Assembly (NCBI GenBank): GCA_902801255.1
Contig: CADCHO010000011.1
Coordinates: forward strand, 1-56,952
Direction: 5' to 3'
Source: an uncultured Eubacteriales bacterium
GTDB lineage: Bacteria; Bacillota; Clostridia; Peptostreptococcales; Anaerovoracaceae
Length of the DNA stretch: 56,952 nt
The notes beneath the pieces are model-generated. The model saw only the letters and a list, made by a program, of their open reading frames with translations. It had not been told where the DNA came from and did not search any database. Below are positions 7,585-16,855 of the stretch, piece by piece (position 1 is the stretch's first letter; the number at the start of each line of letters is the position of its first letter). The position numbers were made by a program, and so were the translations under genes.

Positions 7585-8985
7585 CTAATTACGTATAACT
7601 TGTACACCCTGAGGCGTATCCTTGAGAGTAATCCCCATTGCAGCGAGCTGGTCGCGGATCTCGTCCGCTCTTGCCCAGTTCTTTGCCTTACGTGCTGCCT
7701 GTCTCTCATCGATCAGAGCCTGGATGTCATCTCCGAGGCCTTCCTCTTCATCTTCACCTCCGAAGAGCCCGAGAACCTCTGTCAGTTCTCTGATCCTCTT
7801 AAGCGCTTCCTCAGCAAATGACTTTGATGCTCCGTCCTTAACATCGAGGTTGATCTCAGATACGAGCTCGAATATAGCAGCGATACCGTCAGCTGTATTG
7901 AGGTCGTCGTCCATTACCTCGATGAACTTTTCTCTGTGCTTATCGAGCGACGCGATCTTTGCAGCTTCGTCAGCCATCGCCTCGTCGCTTCCGTTCGTCC
8001 TGAGGAACTCAAGCGTCTCGATTGCTGTTGCGATTCTCTCGTAGCCCTGCTTTGACTGCTCCATAAGCGTATCGGAGAAGTTGATAGGGCTTCTGTAGTG
8101 ACCGCTCAGCAGGAAGAATCTGATGACGTCTCCGCTGTAGTTCTCACGAATGTCTCTGACAGTGAAGAAGTTGTTGAGTGACTTCGACATCTTCTTGCCG
8201 TCTACATTTATATATCCGTTATGCATCCAGTAGTGAGCAAACGGTACTCCGTTGCATGCCTCTGACTGCGCGATCTCGTTCTCATGGTGCGGGAATGTGA
8301 GGTCCTGGCCGCCGCCGTGGATATCGATCGTATCGCCGAGGTGCTTCTTTGCCATAGTTGAGCACTCGATATGCCAGCCCGGTCTTCCCATGCCCCAAGG
8401 CGACTCCCATGCGATCTCGGATTCCTCTTTGCGTGCTTTCCAAAGAGCGAAGTCCAGCGGATCTTCCTTGACCTCGCCAATGGCGATACGCGCACCGCTC
8501 TCGAGATCGTCTATGTTCTGGCCGGAGAGTTTTCCGTACTCAGGGAATTTACGTGTTGAATAATAAACGTCTCCGTCAGCCTCATACGCATAACCCTTGT
8601 CGATCAGTGTCTGTACGAAAGTAATGATCTCAGGAATGTGCTCGGATACCTTAGGATGGACATCAGCCTTCAGAACATTGAGAGCCTCCGCATCATTGAA
8701 ATATTCCTTGATATACTTTTCAGATACCTCAGGAGCAGTGATGCCCTCTTCCTTCGCCCTGTTGATGATCTTGTCATCAACGTCAGTGAAGTTCTGTACG
8801 AATTTAACTTCGTATCCTCTGAACTTGAAGTATCTCCTCAGCGTGTCGAACACCACGAAAGGACGGGCGTTTCCAATATGAAAGAAGTTATAAACCGTTG
8901 GGCCGCAGACATACATCTTCACCTTGCCCGGCTCGATTGGTACGAATTCTTCTTTTCTGTTCGTAAGAGTATTATAGACCTGCAT
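7585..8985 (-). CDS. cysS: Cysteine--tRNA ligase
   Basis: 466 residues, the standard bacterial length. A class I synthetase that charges tRNA-Cys. The zinc/ATP-binding start is [19 protein letters not shown] (HIGH-type motif near residue 36), with further zinc ligands in [20 protein letters not shown] and the HHENE segment. The KMSKS loop is [10 protein letters not shown] near residue 268. The C-terminal helical DALR-like domain ends with [19 protein letters not shown] strong GGAGG lies in front of the ATG. No T-box is visible in the 53 nt upstream. Confidence 0.97.
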   Translation of the reverse strand: MQVYNTLTNRKEEFVPIEPGKVKMYVCGPTVYNFFHIGNARPFVVFDTLRRYFKFRGYEVKFVQNFTDVDDKIINRAKEEGITAPEVSEKYIKEYFNDAEALNVLKADVHPKVSEHIPEIITFVQTLIDKGYAYEADGDVYYSTRKFPEYGKLSGQNIDDLESGARIAIGEVKEDPLDFALWKARKEESEIAWESPWGMGRPGWHIECSTMAKKHLGDTIDIHGGGQDLTFPHHENEIAQSEACNGVPFAHYWMHNGYINVDGKKMSKSLNNFFTVRDIRENYSGDVIRFFLLSGHYRSPINFSDTLMEQSKQGYERIATAIETLEFLRTNGSDEAMADEAAKIASLDKHREKFIEVMDDDLNTADGIAAIFELVSEINLDVKDGASKSFAEEALKRIRELTEVLGLFGGEDEEEGLGDDIQALIDERQAARKAKNWARADEIRDQLAAMGITLKDTPQGVQVIRN

Positions 8986-9038
8986 TTTTCCTCCTTTTCA
9001 GCAAGCAGCACTGTCCCTTCATGCTGCCCACTCATATC

Positions 9039-9647
9039 TTAAACTCCGAGTATCGCGCCGATGCATCCCATGATGATAAGCACGAAGAACGGACTCTTTT
9101 TATACTTTGCTATCAATATTACCGTTGCAACCAATATGATAACAGAAATAATGTCAACTGGCGAGCCTGAAATCGCGGTAAGCAAGCCGCTTCCGGCATC
9201 AGCCCCGAGTTTTGTAAGAAGCCCGGTCCCGAGTCTGCCCTCACCTGCCAGAGACGGCCTTACAAGTGTAGCCGCAGCGGCTGCTATGAGACCCATAGTA
9301 GCCGGTCTTATGCCTGCCAGTGCGCCGTTTACGATCTTGCTGTCCCTGAACTTCTGAATAGTTCGGCAGACCAGACTGACGATAATGAATGCCGGCAGAA
9401 TGACTCCGAAGGTCGCGGCCACCGAACCTCCGACGCCTGCCGCTTCATAGCCTACATAGGTGGCTGTATTGACCGCAAGCGGTCCGGGAGTGATCTGCGA
9501 TATCGCTACGATATTTGCGAATGTCTCCTGGCTCATGTCGAGGAACGGCTGTATGCTGTCGTAGATAAGTCTCACGATGGCAAGTCCGCCTCCGAACCCG
9601 AGGAGCCCGACTTTGAAGAAACTGATGAAGAGCTGCCAGAATATCAT
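9039..9647 (-). CDS. Chromate transporter family protein, second half
   Basis: 202 residues, hydrophobic with about six predicted membrane helices. It opens with LFISFFKVGLLGFGGGLAIV and contains SQITPGPLAVNTATYVGY, both hallmarks of the chromate ion transporter (CHR) family half-domain. Short CHR proteins normally come as a tandem pair that assembles as the equivalent of one ChrA. Its start overlaps the end of the partner gene by 4 nt (ATGA), so the two are translationally coupled. The true substrate in an anaerobe is uncertain; chromate is only the family name. Confidence 0.88.
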   Translation of the reverse strand: MIFWQLFISFFKVGLLGFGGGLAIVRLIYDSIQPFLDMSQETFANIVAISQITPGPLAVNTATYVGYEAAGVGGSVAATFGVILPAFIIVSLVCRTIQKFRDSKIVNGALAGIRPATMGLIAAAAATLVRPSLAGEGRLGTGLLTKLGADAGSGLLTAISGSPVDIISVIILVATVILIAKYKKSPFFVLIIMGCIGAILGV

Positions 9648-10246
9648 TCGGACTCACCCCCTTCATCGGTTTCCGCCTGCGCTTCGGGCTTAACAGCTGC
9701 AGCAACCGTCTTGCGGCTTCCCGCAAAGGTGACTGCTATGCCAAGCATGGCAAACAGCAATATTACATATGCCGTATTAACTTTGAGTATGGCAATAAGC
9801 ACGAACGCAACTATCGCTGCCAGCATTGCCCACTTGTTCTTTATCGCTGCCGGCATGAGCTGGATCAGAGCAACGACCACCATTCCGAGAGCCGCTGCTC
9901 TCAGTCCGGCCATCGCTCCCATCAGCACGCCATTATCACCAAGCGAAGTGATAAATTTGGCGATAATGAGAATCATGATAAATGAAGGAATTGTGACTCC
10001 GAATGTCGAAACGATCGACCCGATCAGTCCCTTCTTTTTATATCCGACATAAGTCGCCATGTTTATAGCCACCACACCAGGCAGGCTCTGGCACACAGCA
10101 ACGATGTCCATGAATTCCTCCTTGGTGAACCACCTCTTCTCATTGATCAGAGTGTTCTGCAAAAGCGGAAGCATGGCAATACCGCCCCCAATAGTGAAGG
10201 CTCCTAATTTAAAAAACACAATAAACAGCTCAAGTAAAATGTTCAT
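9644..10246 (-). CDS. Chromate transporter family protein, first half
   Basis: 200 residues with the same half-domain signatures: FFKLGAFTIGGGIAMLPLLQ near the start and CQSLPGVVAINMATYVGYK at about residue 52. About six hydrophobic helices, then a charged Glu-rich tail. It forms a pair with the downstream gene. The first codon has no recognisable Shine-Dalgarno; instead a perfect TATAAT ends only 9 nt before the ATG, suggesting a leaderless or nearly leaderless transcript. The first ATG is required to keep the first membrane helix. Confidence 0.88.
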   Translation of the reverse strand: MNILLELFIVFFKLGAFTIGGGIAMLPLLQNTLINEKRWFTKEEFMDIVAVCQSLPGVVAINMATYVGYKKKGLIGSIVSTFGVTIPSFIMILIIAKFITSLGDNGVLMGAMAGLRAAALGMVVVALIQLMPAAIKNKWAMLAAIVAFVLIAILKVNTAYVILLFAMLGIAVTFAGSRKTVAAAVKPEAQAETDEGGESE

Positions 10247-10635
10247 AACTAAATTATTATATCAGTTTTATATGCGTTTTTATATAGCAACAGCCACAGG
10301 TATCCCGGTGAAATCCTGCCAACCAGTGGCTTATATTCCATTGAAGCTCTGCCGATGCGAAATCTGTTCATACAATCTTGTATAATCATCCGTTCAGCCC
10401 TTCTTTTTCAAGACAATTCGAGGGAAACCTTGAAAATCTTGCCTTAGCCCCTTAATTGTTCAAGATTTATCTCCACTATTCTCCTATTCTGTTTCAAAAT
10501 CTTGAAAGAGCTACTGTTATATCATCATTTTTACAAGATTATACCTCGCAAGCAGGTCCGCAAAAGAGATATCTGGATAAGATGTAGGCTGGATGCCTGG
10601 ATGCGATGCGGGATGTATGTATTGCGGACATATCA
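10247..10635. other. Non-coding region with a chrA -10 box and five CAAGATT/AATCTTG motifs
   Basis: No credible gene. A TATAAT for the chromate-transporter pair lies at 10256-10261 (minus strand). Between about 10370 and 10540 the heptamer AATCTTG or its complement CAAGATT occurs five times: CAATCTTGTAT near 10374, AAAATCTTGCC near 10433, TCAAGATTTA near 10459, AAAATCTTGAAA near 10496 and ACAAGATTAT near 10531. The spacing is irregular. It could be a regulator-binding cluster or just AT-rich low complexity. Confidence 0.4.
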
Positions 10636-10661
10636 AAAGGGCACCGTGAATGGTGCCCTTT
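10636..10661 (-). terminator. Intrinsic terminator of ispDF-proS
   Basis: 11-bp stem AAAGGGCACC(GTGAAT)GGTGCCCTTT, located about 90 nt beyond the proS stop on the minus strand and followed there by TTGATAT. The stem is GC-rich and symmetrical, so it may work in both directions. Confidence 0.75.
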
Positions 10662-10748
10662 GGTTTGCTTTTTAAGCTGAACGTGTAATACGCTGTTTGC
10701 TCAATACGCCCATTGTTTGAAGCGCTGCTTGTTTGATACTTTCAGCGA

Positions 10749-12527
10749 TTAGTGAGAGTTCAGTGTCTCCTCAGAAAGTCTTGAGAAGAAGTATCTTCCG
10801 TCGCCTTCGAGATCGACAAGTGCCTTTGCCTTAGCAACAGCTTCTTCGACTGTCATGAGCTCGTGTGCATCCTCGCGGCGGAGTTTGTACTCTACCTTGC
10901 CCTCTGCAGCGAACTTGCCGACGGTGATCCTGATTGGGATTCCGATGAGGTCTGCATCGTTGAACTTGACGCCAGGTCTCTCATCACGGTCGTCTACCAT
11001 TACTTCAACGCCGAGTGCCTCGAGTTTCTTCTCGATGTCATATGCAACCTGCATCTGTGTCTCGTCGTGCGACTTGACTACCGTTACGATAACATGATAA
11101 GGAGCAACTGACAGAGGCCAGATGATTCCCTTGTCGTCATGATGCTGCTCTACGATAGCCTGCATCGATCTTGTGATACCAACACCGTAGCATCCCATCC
11201 AGTACGGATGATCAACACCGTTCTCGTCCTTGAATGTTGTGTTCATACTCTCGGAGTACTTGAGTCCCAGCTTGAAGATCTGGCCGACCTCGATACCGCG
11301 TCTGAACTTGACCGGCTTTCCGCAGTGCGGGCAACGGTCGCCTTCCTGCAGAGTCTTGATATCCGTAACGATATCTCCGGTGTAGTCTCTGCCGTAGCAG
11401 ACGCCGATCAGGTGGTGGTCTTCTTCGTTAGCACCTGCACACATGTTGACTGTGCCTACGAGCTCTGTATCTACTACTACGATGCAGTTCTTGAGTCCCA
11501 TAGGACCTGTGAAACCTGCAACGGATCCCGTGATAGGACCTGTAACATCTTCGTCAGCAAACTCGATGTAGTGTTCAGGTACGTTAAGAGCGTTGACAAG
11601 CTTGATCATGTTGAGCTGTCTGTCTCCTCTGATGAATGCTACAACGTTGTCCTTTGGCTGAAGGTCTGTATCGTATGTTGTGAACATGAGAGCCTTGACG
11701 GACTTCTCTACAGGCAGTTTCAGATAGTTGCATACGTCTTCGATGGTCTTTGTGCCAGGTGTGAACACCTTCTGTACCGGCTGCATTTCTTCTACAGGCG
11801 GCTCATCGTCTACGCACTCAGCTCTTTCGACTGTAGCAGCCATTCCGCAGTTGTCGCAGTAGAGGATGTCGGACTCGCCCCAGTCGGAGAGTGCCGAGAA
11901 CTCGTGAGACTTACTTCCGCCGATAGGGCCATTGTCAGCCTCAACGATTCTGTAGTCAAGATCCATACGTGTGAAGATCTTCTCGTATGCATGATACTGT
12001 CTCATGTAAGCAACGTTCAGATCCTCTTCTGTAGCGTCAAATGTATACGCATCCTTCATGATGAACTCTCTTGTTCTGAGAAGTCCGTATCTCGGACGCG
12101 ATTCGTCTCTGTATTTAAACTGGATATGATAAAGAGAGAATGGCAGTTCCTTGTAGGATGACCACTCCTTGCGGACGAAGTCTGTGAAGATCTCTTCGCA
12201 TGTCGGGTTCAGTATGAAGTCGTTGCCGTTACGGTCCTGAATCCTCCAGAGTTCAGGTCCGTATGCATACCATCTTCCTGTCTCCTTCCAGAGCTCAGCA
12301 GGATTAATGTGCGGCATGTAGATCTCCTGGCAGTCGATGTAGTCCATCTCTTCGCGGACGATCTGCTCTACCTTTCTTACTGTTCTCCAGCCCAGCTTCG
12401 GGAACATGTAGACTCCCGCAGCTTCCTGCTTTATCATGTTGGCTCTTACGAGCAGCTTATGGCTCTCAAGTACTGCATCGGATGGTGCTTCTCTGAGCGT
12501 CTTAAGATGGTTCTTGGATAATCTCAT
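10749..12527 (-). CDS. proS: Proline--tRNA ligase (bacterial type with editing insertion)
   Basis: 592 residues. A class II synthetase that charges tRNA-Pro. Motif 1 lies around GVYMFPKLGWRTVRKVEQIV, motif 2 around FRYKDESRPRYGLLRTREFIM (KYRDESRPRYGLLR in this protein), and motif 3 around GCYGVGITRSMQAIVEQHHD. The YbaK-type editing insertion spans about residues 235-380. The final 20 residues after KALVDLEGDGRYFF extend slightly beyond the usual bacterial length. It starts 3 nt after ispDF, with its Shine-Dalgarno inside the ispDF 3' end. No T-box is seen upstream. Confidence 0.96.
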   Translation of the reverse strand: MRLSKNHLKTLREAPSDAVLESHKLLVRANMIKQEAAGVYMFPKLGWRTVRKVEQIVREEMDYIDCQEIYMPHINPAELWKETGRWYAYGPELWRIQDRNGNDFILNPTCEEIFTDFVRKEWSSYKELPFSLYHIQFKYRDESRPRYGLLRTREFIMKDAYTFDATEEDLNVAYMRQYHAYEKIFTRMDLDYRIVEADNGPIGGSKSHEFSALSDWGESDILYCDNCGMAATVERAECVDDEPPVEEMQPVQKVFTPGTKTIEDVCNYLKLPVEKSVKALMFTTYDTDLQPKDNVVAFIRGDRQLNMIKLVNALNVPEHYIEFADEDVTGPITGSVAGFTGPMGLKNCIVVVDTELVGTVNMCAGANEEDHHLIGVCYGRDYTGDIVTDIKTLQEGDRCPHCGKPVKFRRGIEVGQIFKLGLKYSESMNTTFKDENGVDHPYWMGCYGVGITRSMQAIVEQHHDDKGIIWPLSVAPYHVIVTVVKSHDETQMQVAYDIEKKLEALGVEVMVDDRDERPGVKFNDADLIGIPIRITVGKFAAEGKVEYKLRREDAHELMTVEEAVAKAKALVDLEGDGRYFFSRLSEETLNSH

Positions 12528-12530
12528 TGT

Positions 12531-13778
12531 TTAAAAACTCCCTTCTATCGCGGCAGTGGCCATGGCTGCCATGCCCTCTCCCCTGCCTGTGAACCCGAGT
12601 CCCTCCTCCGTGGTGGCCTTTACGTTAACGGCCGTTTCAGGGATCCCGAGTGTACTCGCTATGTTATGCTTCATTTGTTCCATATAAGGCGCCAGCTTCG
12701 GAGCCTGCGCGATGATCGCTACATCTACATTCACGATCCTTGCATTGCCCAGCATGCCTCTGACTTCTGCCAGCAGCTTCATCGAATCCGCACCTTTATA
12801 TTTTTCATCGGTATCAGGAAAATGTCTTCCTATATCTCCCAGTCCTGCTGCCCCGAGCAGCGCGTCCATCAGAGCGTGTACTGCTACGTCCGCATCTGAA
12901 TGACCGTCCAGCCCGAGCTTGCTGGGGATCGGGGTCCCGCAGAGTATAAGGGGTCTCCCCGGGACAAGTCTGTGTACATCATAACCGATACCTGTTCTGA
13001 CAGTCATCTGGATATCCTCTCTGGTGGTTATCTTGTAGTTGGCAGTAGCGCCTTCTACAAGCGCCACATTAATACCTGCGTATTCCGCTACCATGGCATC
13101 ATCAGTGGCTGAGTAACCGTCACGCACCGCGCGCTCATGCGCCTTCAGAATGTCTGCAAGGCGGAACGTCTGCGGCGTCTGGGTTCTGTAAATAAGCTCC
13201 CTCCTGACAACGTTAGTGTTCATTATAGGATATGTTATAGATTCTTTCAATGCCAATTCGGTTACATATTCGGGTTTTTCGCAGTTAATGATGCGTGTGG
13301 AGTCGCTTGAAGGCAAAGCGGTGCATACCGCACGGCAGCATATCATGTTATCTATGTTCCGTCTTATGATCTCCTCGCTTACACCCGGCCTTGCGGCATC
13401 ATGTATGAGCACTATAGCGTCATCTTCATCTATGTCTGCCAGACGGGCATCGCGGGAGGCCGCTTTGATTCCTTCCCTTACAGAGTCTGCTCTTGTGGCG
13501 CCTCCGTTCACGATCGCTATGCTTCCCGGTTCACGTCCGGTAAGCCTCTCGCATTCGGCTGTGATCTGTTCATATATATCGTCAAGAGATCCGTCCTGCG
13601 GTGAAACCACATATACCTTATCGATATAATCGAGAGAAGCGAAAGCATTTATCGCGGTTCCGAGCACAGTGGAGCCGCCATAAGGAAACAGCTGCTTCGG
13701 CACGTCTGTTCCCATACGTGTGCCTTGGCCGGCTGCAACTATTACTGTACATATCCAGTTAGAAATGTTATCTACCAT
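12531..13778 (-). CDS. ispDF: Bifunctional MEP cytidylyltransferase / MECDP synthase (IspD-IspF fusion)
   Basis: 415 residues, a natural fusion covering two non-consecutive steps of the MEP isoprenoid pathway. IspD occupies residues about 10-255: [12 protein letters not shown] nucleotide-binding loop, [12 protein letters not shown], and TQTPQTFRL. IspF occupies residues 259-415: [10 protein letters not shown] with the metal-binding Asp267 and His269, [37 protein letters not shown], and [17 protein letters not shown]. The fusion is known in some Proteobacteria and scattered Firmicutes. The start codon is preceded not by a standard Shine-Dalgarno but by three 13-bp repeats containing AGAAGAT. 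Confidence 0.95.
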   Translation of the reverse strand: MVDNISNWICTVIVAAGQGTRMGTDVPKQLFPYGGSTVLGTAINAFASLDYIDKVYVVSPQDGSLDDIYEQITAECERLTGREPGSIAIVNGGATRADSVREGIKAASRDARLADIDEDDAIVLIHDAARPGVSEEIIRRNIDNMICCRAVCTALPSSDSTRIINCEKPEYVTELALKESITYPIMNTNVVRRELIYRTQTPQTFRLADILKAHERAVRDGYSATDDAMVAEYAGINVALVEGATANYKITTREDIQMTVRTGIGYDVHRLVPGRPLILCGTPIPSKLGLDGHSDADVAVHALMDALLGAAGLGDIGRHFPDTDEKYKGADSMKLLAEVRGMLGNARIVNVDVAIIAQAPKLAPYMEQMKHNIASTLGIPETAVNVKATTEEGLGFTGRGEGMAAMATAAIEGSF

Positions 13779-13827
13779 AACGATCTTCTACAATAATCTT
13801 CTGCAACAATCTTCTGCAATCTTTTAC
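13779..13827 (-). repeat. 13-bp tandem repeats forming the ispDF leader
   Basis: Reading the plus strand from the base next to the start codon, three adjoining 13-mers occur: AACGATCTTCTAC, AATAATCTTCTGC, AACAATCTTCTGC, followed by a partial fourth (AATCTTTTAC). On the coding strand each contributes one AGAAGAT, the only purine-rich block that could serve as ribosome-binding site. A TATAGT/TATAAG -10-like box lies a little further upstream near 13840-13848. Confidence 0.7.
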
Positions 13828-13928
13828 AATGGTCTTATACTATAATCCTACGCAGCATCTTATGCAATGGGTTTCACAAGAAATTCTTTTTCCAATGTAA
13901 ATGGCCGATCCCCCTTACTAGCCCCCAG

Positions 13929-14402
13929 CTATATATTGGTTTCGACCATCTCGTCTGCTTCTTCCATTGTGTATCCTCCGGAGTATATCAGCTCGCTCTC
14001 AAGTATCTGCTTTGCTGTACTCAGGAGTTTCTTTTCTCCGGTTGAAAGCGGTTTAAGTCTGTCCGTTCTGACGAGATTCCTTACTACCGCCGCCACCTCC
14101 AGGATGTCTCCAGTCTGCATCCTCTCGGTATTCTCGCGGTATCGTTTGTTCCAGTTGGGGTTCATCGGTTCAGTGTCTTGCTTGAGCACCTCCAGCACCT
14201 CGCTGATGCGACCGGGATCGATTATTGGCCTCACTCCCAGTTTCTCGGTGTTGTCAACAGGAACAGAAGCCTCCATACGGCAGTAAGGAAGCGACACATT
14301 ATAATACGTGCGCATCTCGCCGAGAAAATCTTTTTCTACAATCTCGGTTATGATGCCCGCGCCGTACATCGGATATACAATGTAATCGCCGACCTTGAAC
14401 AT
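13929..14402 (-). CDS. CarD/CdnL-family transcriptional regulator
   Basis: 157 residues. The N-terminal Tudor-like RNA polymerase interaction domain is clear: FKVGDYIVYPMYGAGIITEI followed by YYNVSLPYCRMEASVPVDN (residues 1-60). The helical C-terminal DNA-binding part follows (LKPLSTGEKKLLSTAKQIL). CarD-type proteins bind the RNA polymerase beta subunit and stabilise open complexes, often at rRNA promoters. It has its own promoter facing away from the two-component genes. A gap of 150 nt separates it from ispDF, so co-transcription is possible but not required. Confidence 0.93.
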   Translation of the reverse strand: MFKVGDYIVYPMYGAGIITEIVEKDFLGEMRTYYNVSLPYCRMEASVPVDNTEKLGVRPIIDPGRISEVLEVLKQDTEPMNPNWNKRYRENTERMQTGDILEVAAVVRNLVRTDRLKPLSTGEKKLLSTAKQILESELIYSGGYTMEEADEMVETNI

Positions 14403-14428
14403 GGACGCTTTCCTCCTTTTACAACATC

Positions 14429-14457
14429 ATTATAATGATTTTTGTATCAAAATGCAA
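14429..14457 (-). promoter_or_regulatory. Promoter of carD-like gene
   Basis: On the minus strand there is -35 TTGCAT (complement of 14452-14457), 17 nt, then a perfect -10 TATAAT (complement of 14429-14434), followed about 20 nt later by AAGGAGGAAAG and the ATG. The -10 box lies inside the perfect 14-bp palindrome ATCATTATAATGAT. Confidence 0.7.
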
Positions 14458-14600
14458 ACAAAAATAAAACTGTTATATTATCACCGTGAATAGTGGTTGT
14501 CAATACACTTATTGTAAGCCAGTAAGGTCAACATATAAAAACTGTCTGCAAGGGAGGCTCCTGCAGGTTCGGATCCCGGTCTGCCGCCTGTTTTTAGCCG

Positions 14601-14629
14601 CTGACTTGTAATCATCTGTGTGATATACT
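14601..14629 (+). promoter_or_regulatory. Candidate promoter of the response regulator-kinase-radA operon
   Basis: -35-like CTGACT at 14601-14606, a 17-nt spacer and -10 TATACT at 14624-14629, 39 nt before the response-regulator ATG, which has a good CGGAGG Shine-Dalgarno. The -35 match is only moderate. The 14458-14600 stretch between the two divergent promoters holds no gene. Confidence 0.55.
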
Positions 14630-14668
14630 TACTCCAAATATGATTTGTGAGCAAACGGAGGATTTCCG

Positions 14669-15346
14669 ATGAAAAAAATACTTATAGTAGACGACGAGGA
14701 CAAGATCCGCGAGGTAATAAGAGAGTACGCAGAATTCAGCGGTTATGCAGCTGAAGAAGCTGCAGACGGCATGAGCGCTATCGGAATGGTAAAGCTCAAT
14801 GATTACGACCTTATCATCATGGATATCATGATGCCGAAGCTCGATGGTTTCAGTGCAGTCAAAGAAATACAGAAAATCAAGAATATTCCTGTTATTATGC
14901 TGTCGGCCAGAGGCGAAGAGTACGATAAGCTCTTCGGATTTGAGCTGGGTATCGACGACTACGTTGTGAAGCCGTTCAGCCCAAAGGAGCTCATGGCCAG
15001 GGTAAACGCGGTGCTTAACCGCAGAGACGCATCCGAAAGAAACGTTTCCAACATACAGAAGTTTGAAGGGCTCGAGATCAACATGGCAGCACGAACAATT
15101 AGCGTGGACGGAAAGCGTGTCGAGCTTACTCCGAAAGAATACGACCTGCTCTTCTATATGATACAGCACAAGAACATCGCCCTTTCGAGAGAAAAGCTCC
15201 TCGAGGATATCTGGGGATATGACTTCTTCGGCGACGACAGAACGATCGATACTCATGTAAAGAACCTGCGCAACTGCCTCGGGCCATACAGAAAATTCAT
15301 TGTGACCCTCAGAGGAGTCGGATACAAGTTCGAATATGAGGAATAA
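14669..15346 (+). CDS. OmpR/PhoB-family response regulator
   Basis: 225 residues. The receiver domain (residues 1-118) has the acidic pair in LIVDDEDKIRE, phospho-acceptor Asp52 in IIMDIMMPKLDG, and the conserved Lys in DDYVVKPFSPKEL. The C-terminal winged-helix DNA-binding domain has the typical RTISVDGKRVELTPKEYDLL and the recognition region DRTIDTHVKNLRNCLG followed by LRGVGYKFE. It is 24 nt upstream of its cognate histidine kinase. The controlled genes cannot be read from the sequence. Confidence 0.96.
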   Translation: MKKILIVDDEDKIREVIREYAEFSGYAAEEAADGMSAIGMVKLNDYDLIIMDIMMPKLDGFSAVKEIQKIKNIPVIMLSARGEEYDKLFGFELGIDDYVVKPFSPKELMARVNAVLNRRDASERNVSNIQKFEGLEINMAARTISVDGKRVELTPKEYDLLFYMIQHKNIALSREKLLEDIWGYDFFGDDRTIDTHVKNLRNCLGPYRKFIVTLRGVGYKFEYEE

Positions 15347-15370
15347 TTTATAGCGGAGACCGGCTGAGAG

Positions 15371-16855
15371 ATGGCTGACCACACCGGAAAGCGCGGCAGC
15401 AAGCGCGCTGTTAAAAGAATCGATACCAGCAGCATAAAGACGACGACACTTCTGTCGTTCGTCATTTTTGCGCTGTTTCTTGTAATGATTCTCTGGGGTC
15501 TGTCCAACTTCTACCTTAACAGTTTCTATGAACGCGCCAGGTCACAGGAGGTAATGCGTACAGCTGAGACCCTTGAATCCCAGTTCCGGCAGGACCGTTA
15601 TAATTTCGGCCCTCTCGCGCTGCAGACTGCTGCTTCCAACGATCTGTATATCAGGATCGATACCGCCGAAGATAATTTTATTTTTGACGGCACCAGGGAG
15701 GTGCAGGGCAGTGACGCCTTTGAAAACGATGTCAACCGCATCAAAGAAAAGCTGGCTTCCTCTGCTTCCGGCAACGTCAGCGAAACGAGACGAGACAATT
15801 CCGGAATGGGATCAAGGCTCGTCTACGCTTCATATATAACAGCAAGCGGCGTCGACAACATTCTTTGCATCATCGCCCCTCTTTATCCTGATCAGGTAAC
15901 CATCCGGATACTGAGAGACATGCTCATATATGTTTCGTTCATTGTGCTCATAGTTTCGCTGCTTCTTGCCTTTGCGCTTTCAGTACGTCTGACATCCCCT
16001 ATTGAGAAACTCACACGCTCGGCGCAGGAGCTTTCCAAGGGCAATCACGATGTGTATTTCGACGGTGCCGGTTTCACAGAGACCAAGGAGCTAGCAAAAG
16101 CTCTTAACAAAGCCTCATATGAAATGGAGAAAACTGATTTTTATCAGCGCGAGATCATAGCGAACGTGTCGCACGACCTCAAGACGCCGCTCACCATGAT
16201 CAGATCATACGCAGAAAAGATCATCGACATCACAGGCGATAATCCGGAGAAACGTAACGCAGACCTGAACGTTATCATCTCAGAGACGGAGCATCTGAAC
16301 AGGCTCGTCACCGACATGCTCTCCGTCTCCAACCTTCAGTCCAACAACATTGAACTGCGCATGGAGACATTCGATCTTGTGGAGGCAGCCAGAAGTGTGT
16401 ATGAAAGTTTCCTTGCGCTTGCAACGTCGGAAGGATTTGAGATCCACTTCCACCCTTGCAAACCGGCTTACGTTGTAGGTGACCGCACCAGGATGACTCA
16501 GGTTATGACCAACTTCGTATCGAACGCAGTCAAGTACTCGGGCGATAACAAGTACATAGAGATCAGGCTCAGTAAGACAAGCAAGAAAGTGACTTTCCAC
16601 TGCATCGATCACGGCATGGGCATACCATCTGATGAGATCGGGCATGTGTGGGATAAATATTACAGGACTTCCGCAAATCACGAGCGCGGCATAGAAGGCA
16701 CCGGGCTCGGTCTTGCCATCGTAAAAGGCATCCTCAATCTGCATGGAGCCAAATACGGCGTGGAGAGTGAGGAAGGCAAAGGTTCGGACTTCTGGTTCGA
16801 GATGGAGACGGTGAGAAAGCCGTCGGCGGAAGATACAGAGAAGAAAGATGGCTAA
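15371..16855 (+). CDS. Membrane sensor histidine kinase
   Basis: 494 residues. Two membrane helices (about 26-48 and 184-205) flank an extracytoplasmic sensor region of about 135 residues. A HAMP linker follows (LTSPIEKLTRSAQELSKGN), then the HisKA domain with phospho-acceptor His268 in ANVSHDLKTPLTMIRSYAEK, and the ATPase domain with the N box NFVSNAVKYS, G1 DHGMGIPSDE and G2 GTGLGLAIVKGIL. It pairs with the regulator just upstream, and its 3' end overlaps radA by 8 nt. The ligand is unknown. Confidence 0.95.
   Translation: MADHTGKRGSKRAVKRIDTSSIKTTTLLSFVIFALFLVMILWGLSNFYLNSFYERARSQEVMRTAETLESQFRQDRYNFGPLALQTAASNDLYIRIDTAEDNFIFDGTREVQGSDAFENDVNRIKEKLASSASGNVSETRRDNSGMGSRLVYASYITASGVDNILCIIAPLYPDQVTIRILRDMLIYVSFIVLIVSLLLAFALSVRLTSPIEKLTRSAQELSKGNHDVYFDGAGFTETKELAKALNKASYEMEKTDFYQREIIANVSHDLKTPLTMIRSYAEKIIDITGDNPEKRNADLNVIISETEHLNRLVTDMLSVSNLQSNNIELRMETFDLVEAARSVYESFLALATSEGFEIHFHPCKPAYVVGDRTRMTQVMTNFVSNAVKYSGDNKYIEIRLSKTSKKVTFHCIDHGMGIPSDEIGHVWDKYYRTSANHERGIEGTGLGLAIVKGILNLHGAKYGVESEEGKGSDFWFEMETVRKPSAEDTEKKDG

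Noticed and set aside
10290-10335. Short resemblance to a cobalamin riboswitch core (CGGTGAAATCC, CCAGTGGC)
   Set aside because: Only fragments match, the orientation faces no gene, and the other conserved blocks are absent.
11139-12161. 340-codon plus-strand frame opposite proS
   Set aside because: Antisense shadow of a certain gene with Cys/Val/Ser-biased composition.
7385-12600. T-box leaders expected for cysS, proS or asnS
   Set aside because: The upstream gaps are short or lack the AGGGTGGNACCGCG antiterminator motif.
14545-14595. tRNA-like T-arm (CAGGTTCGGATCCCGG)
   Set aside because: No acceptor stem, D-arm or anticodon arm can be built around it; probably part of an intergenic hairpin.
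14612-15382. 256-codon minus-strand frame opposite the response regulator
   Set aside because: The plus-strand frame is an unmistakable response regulator with promoter and Shine-Dalgarno.
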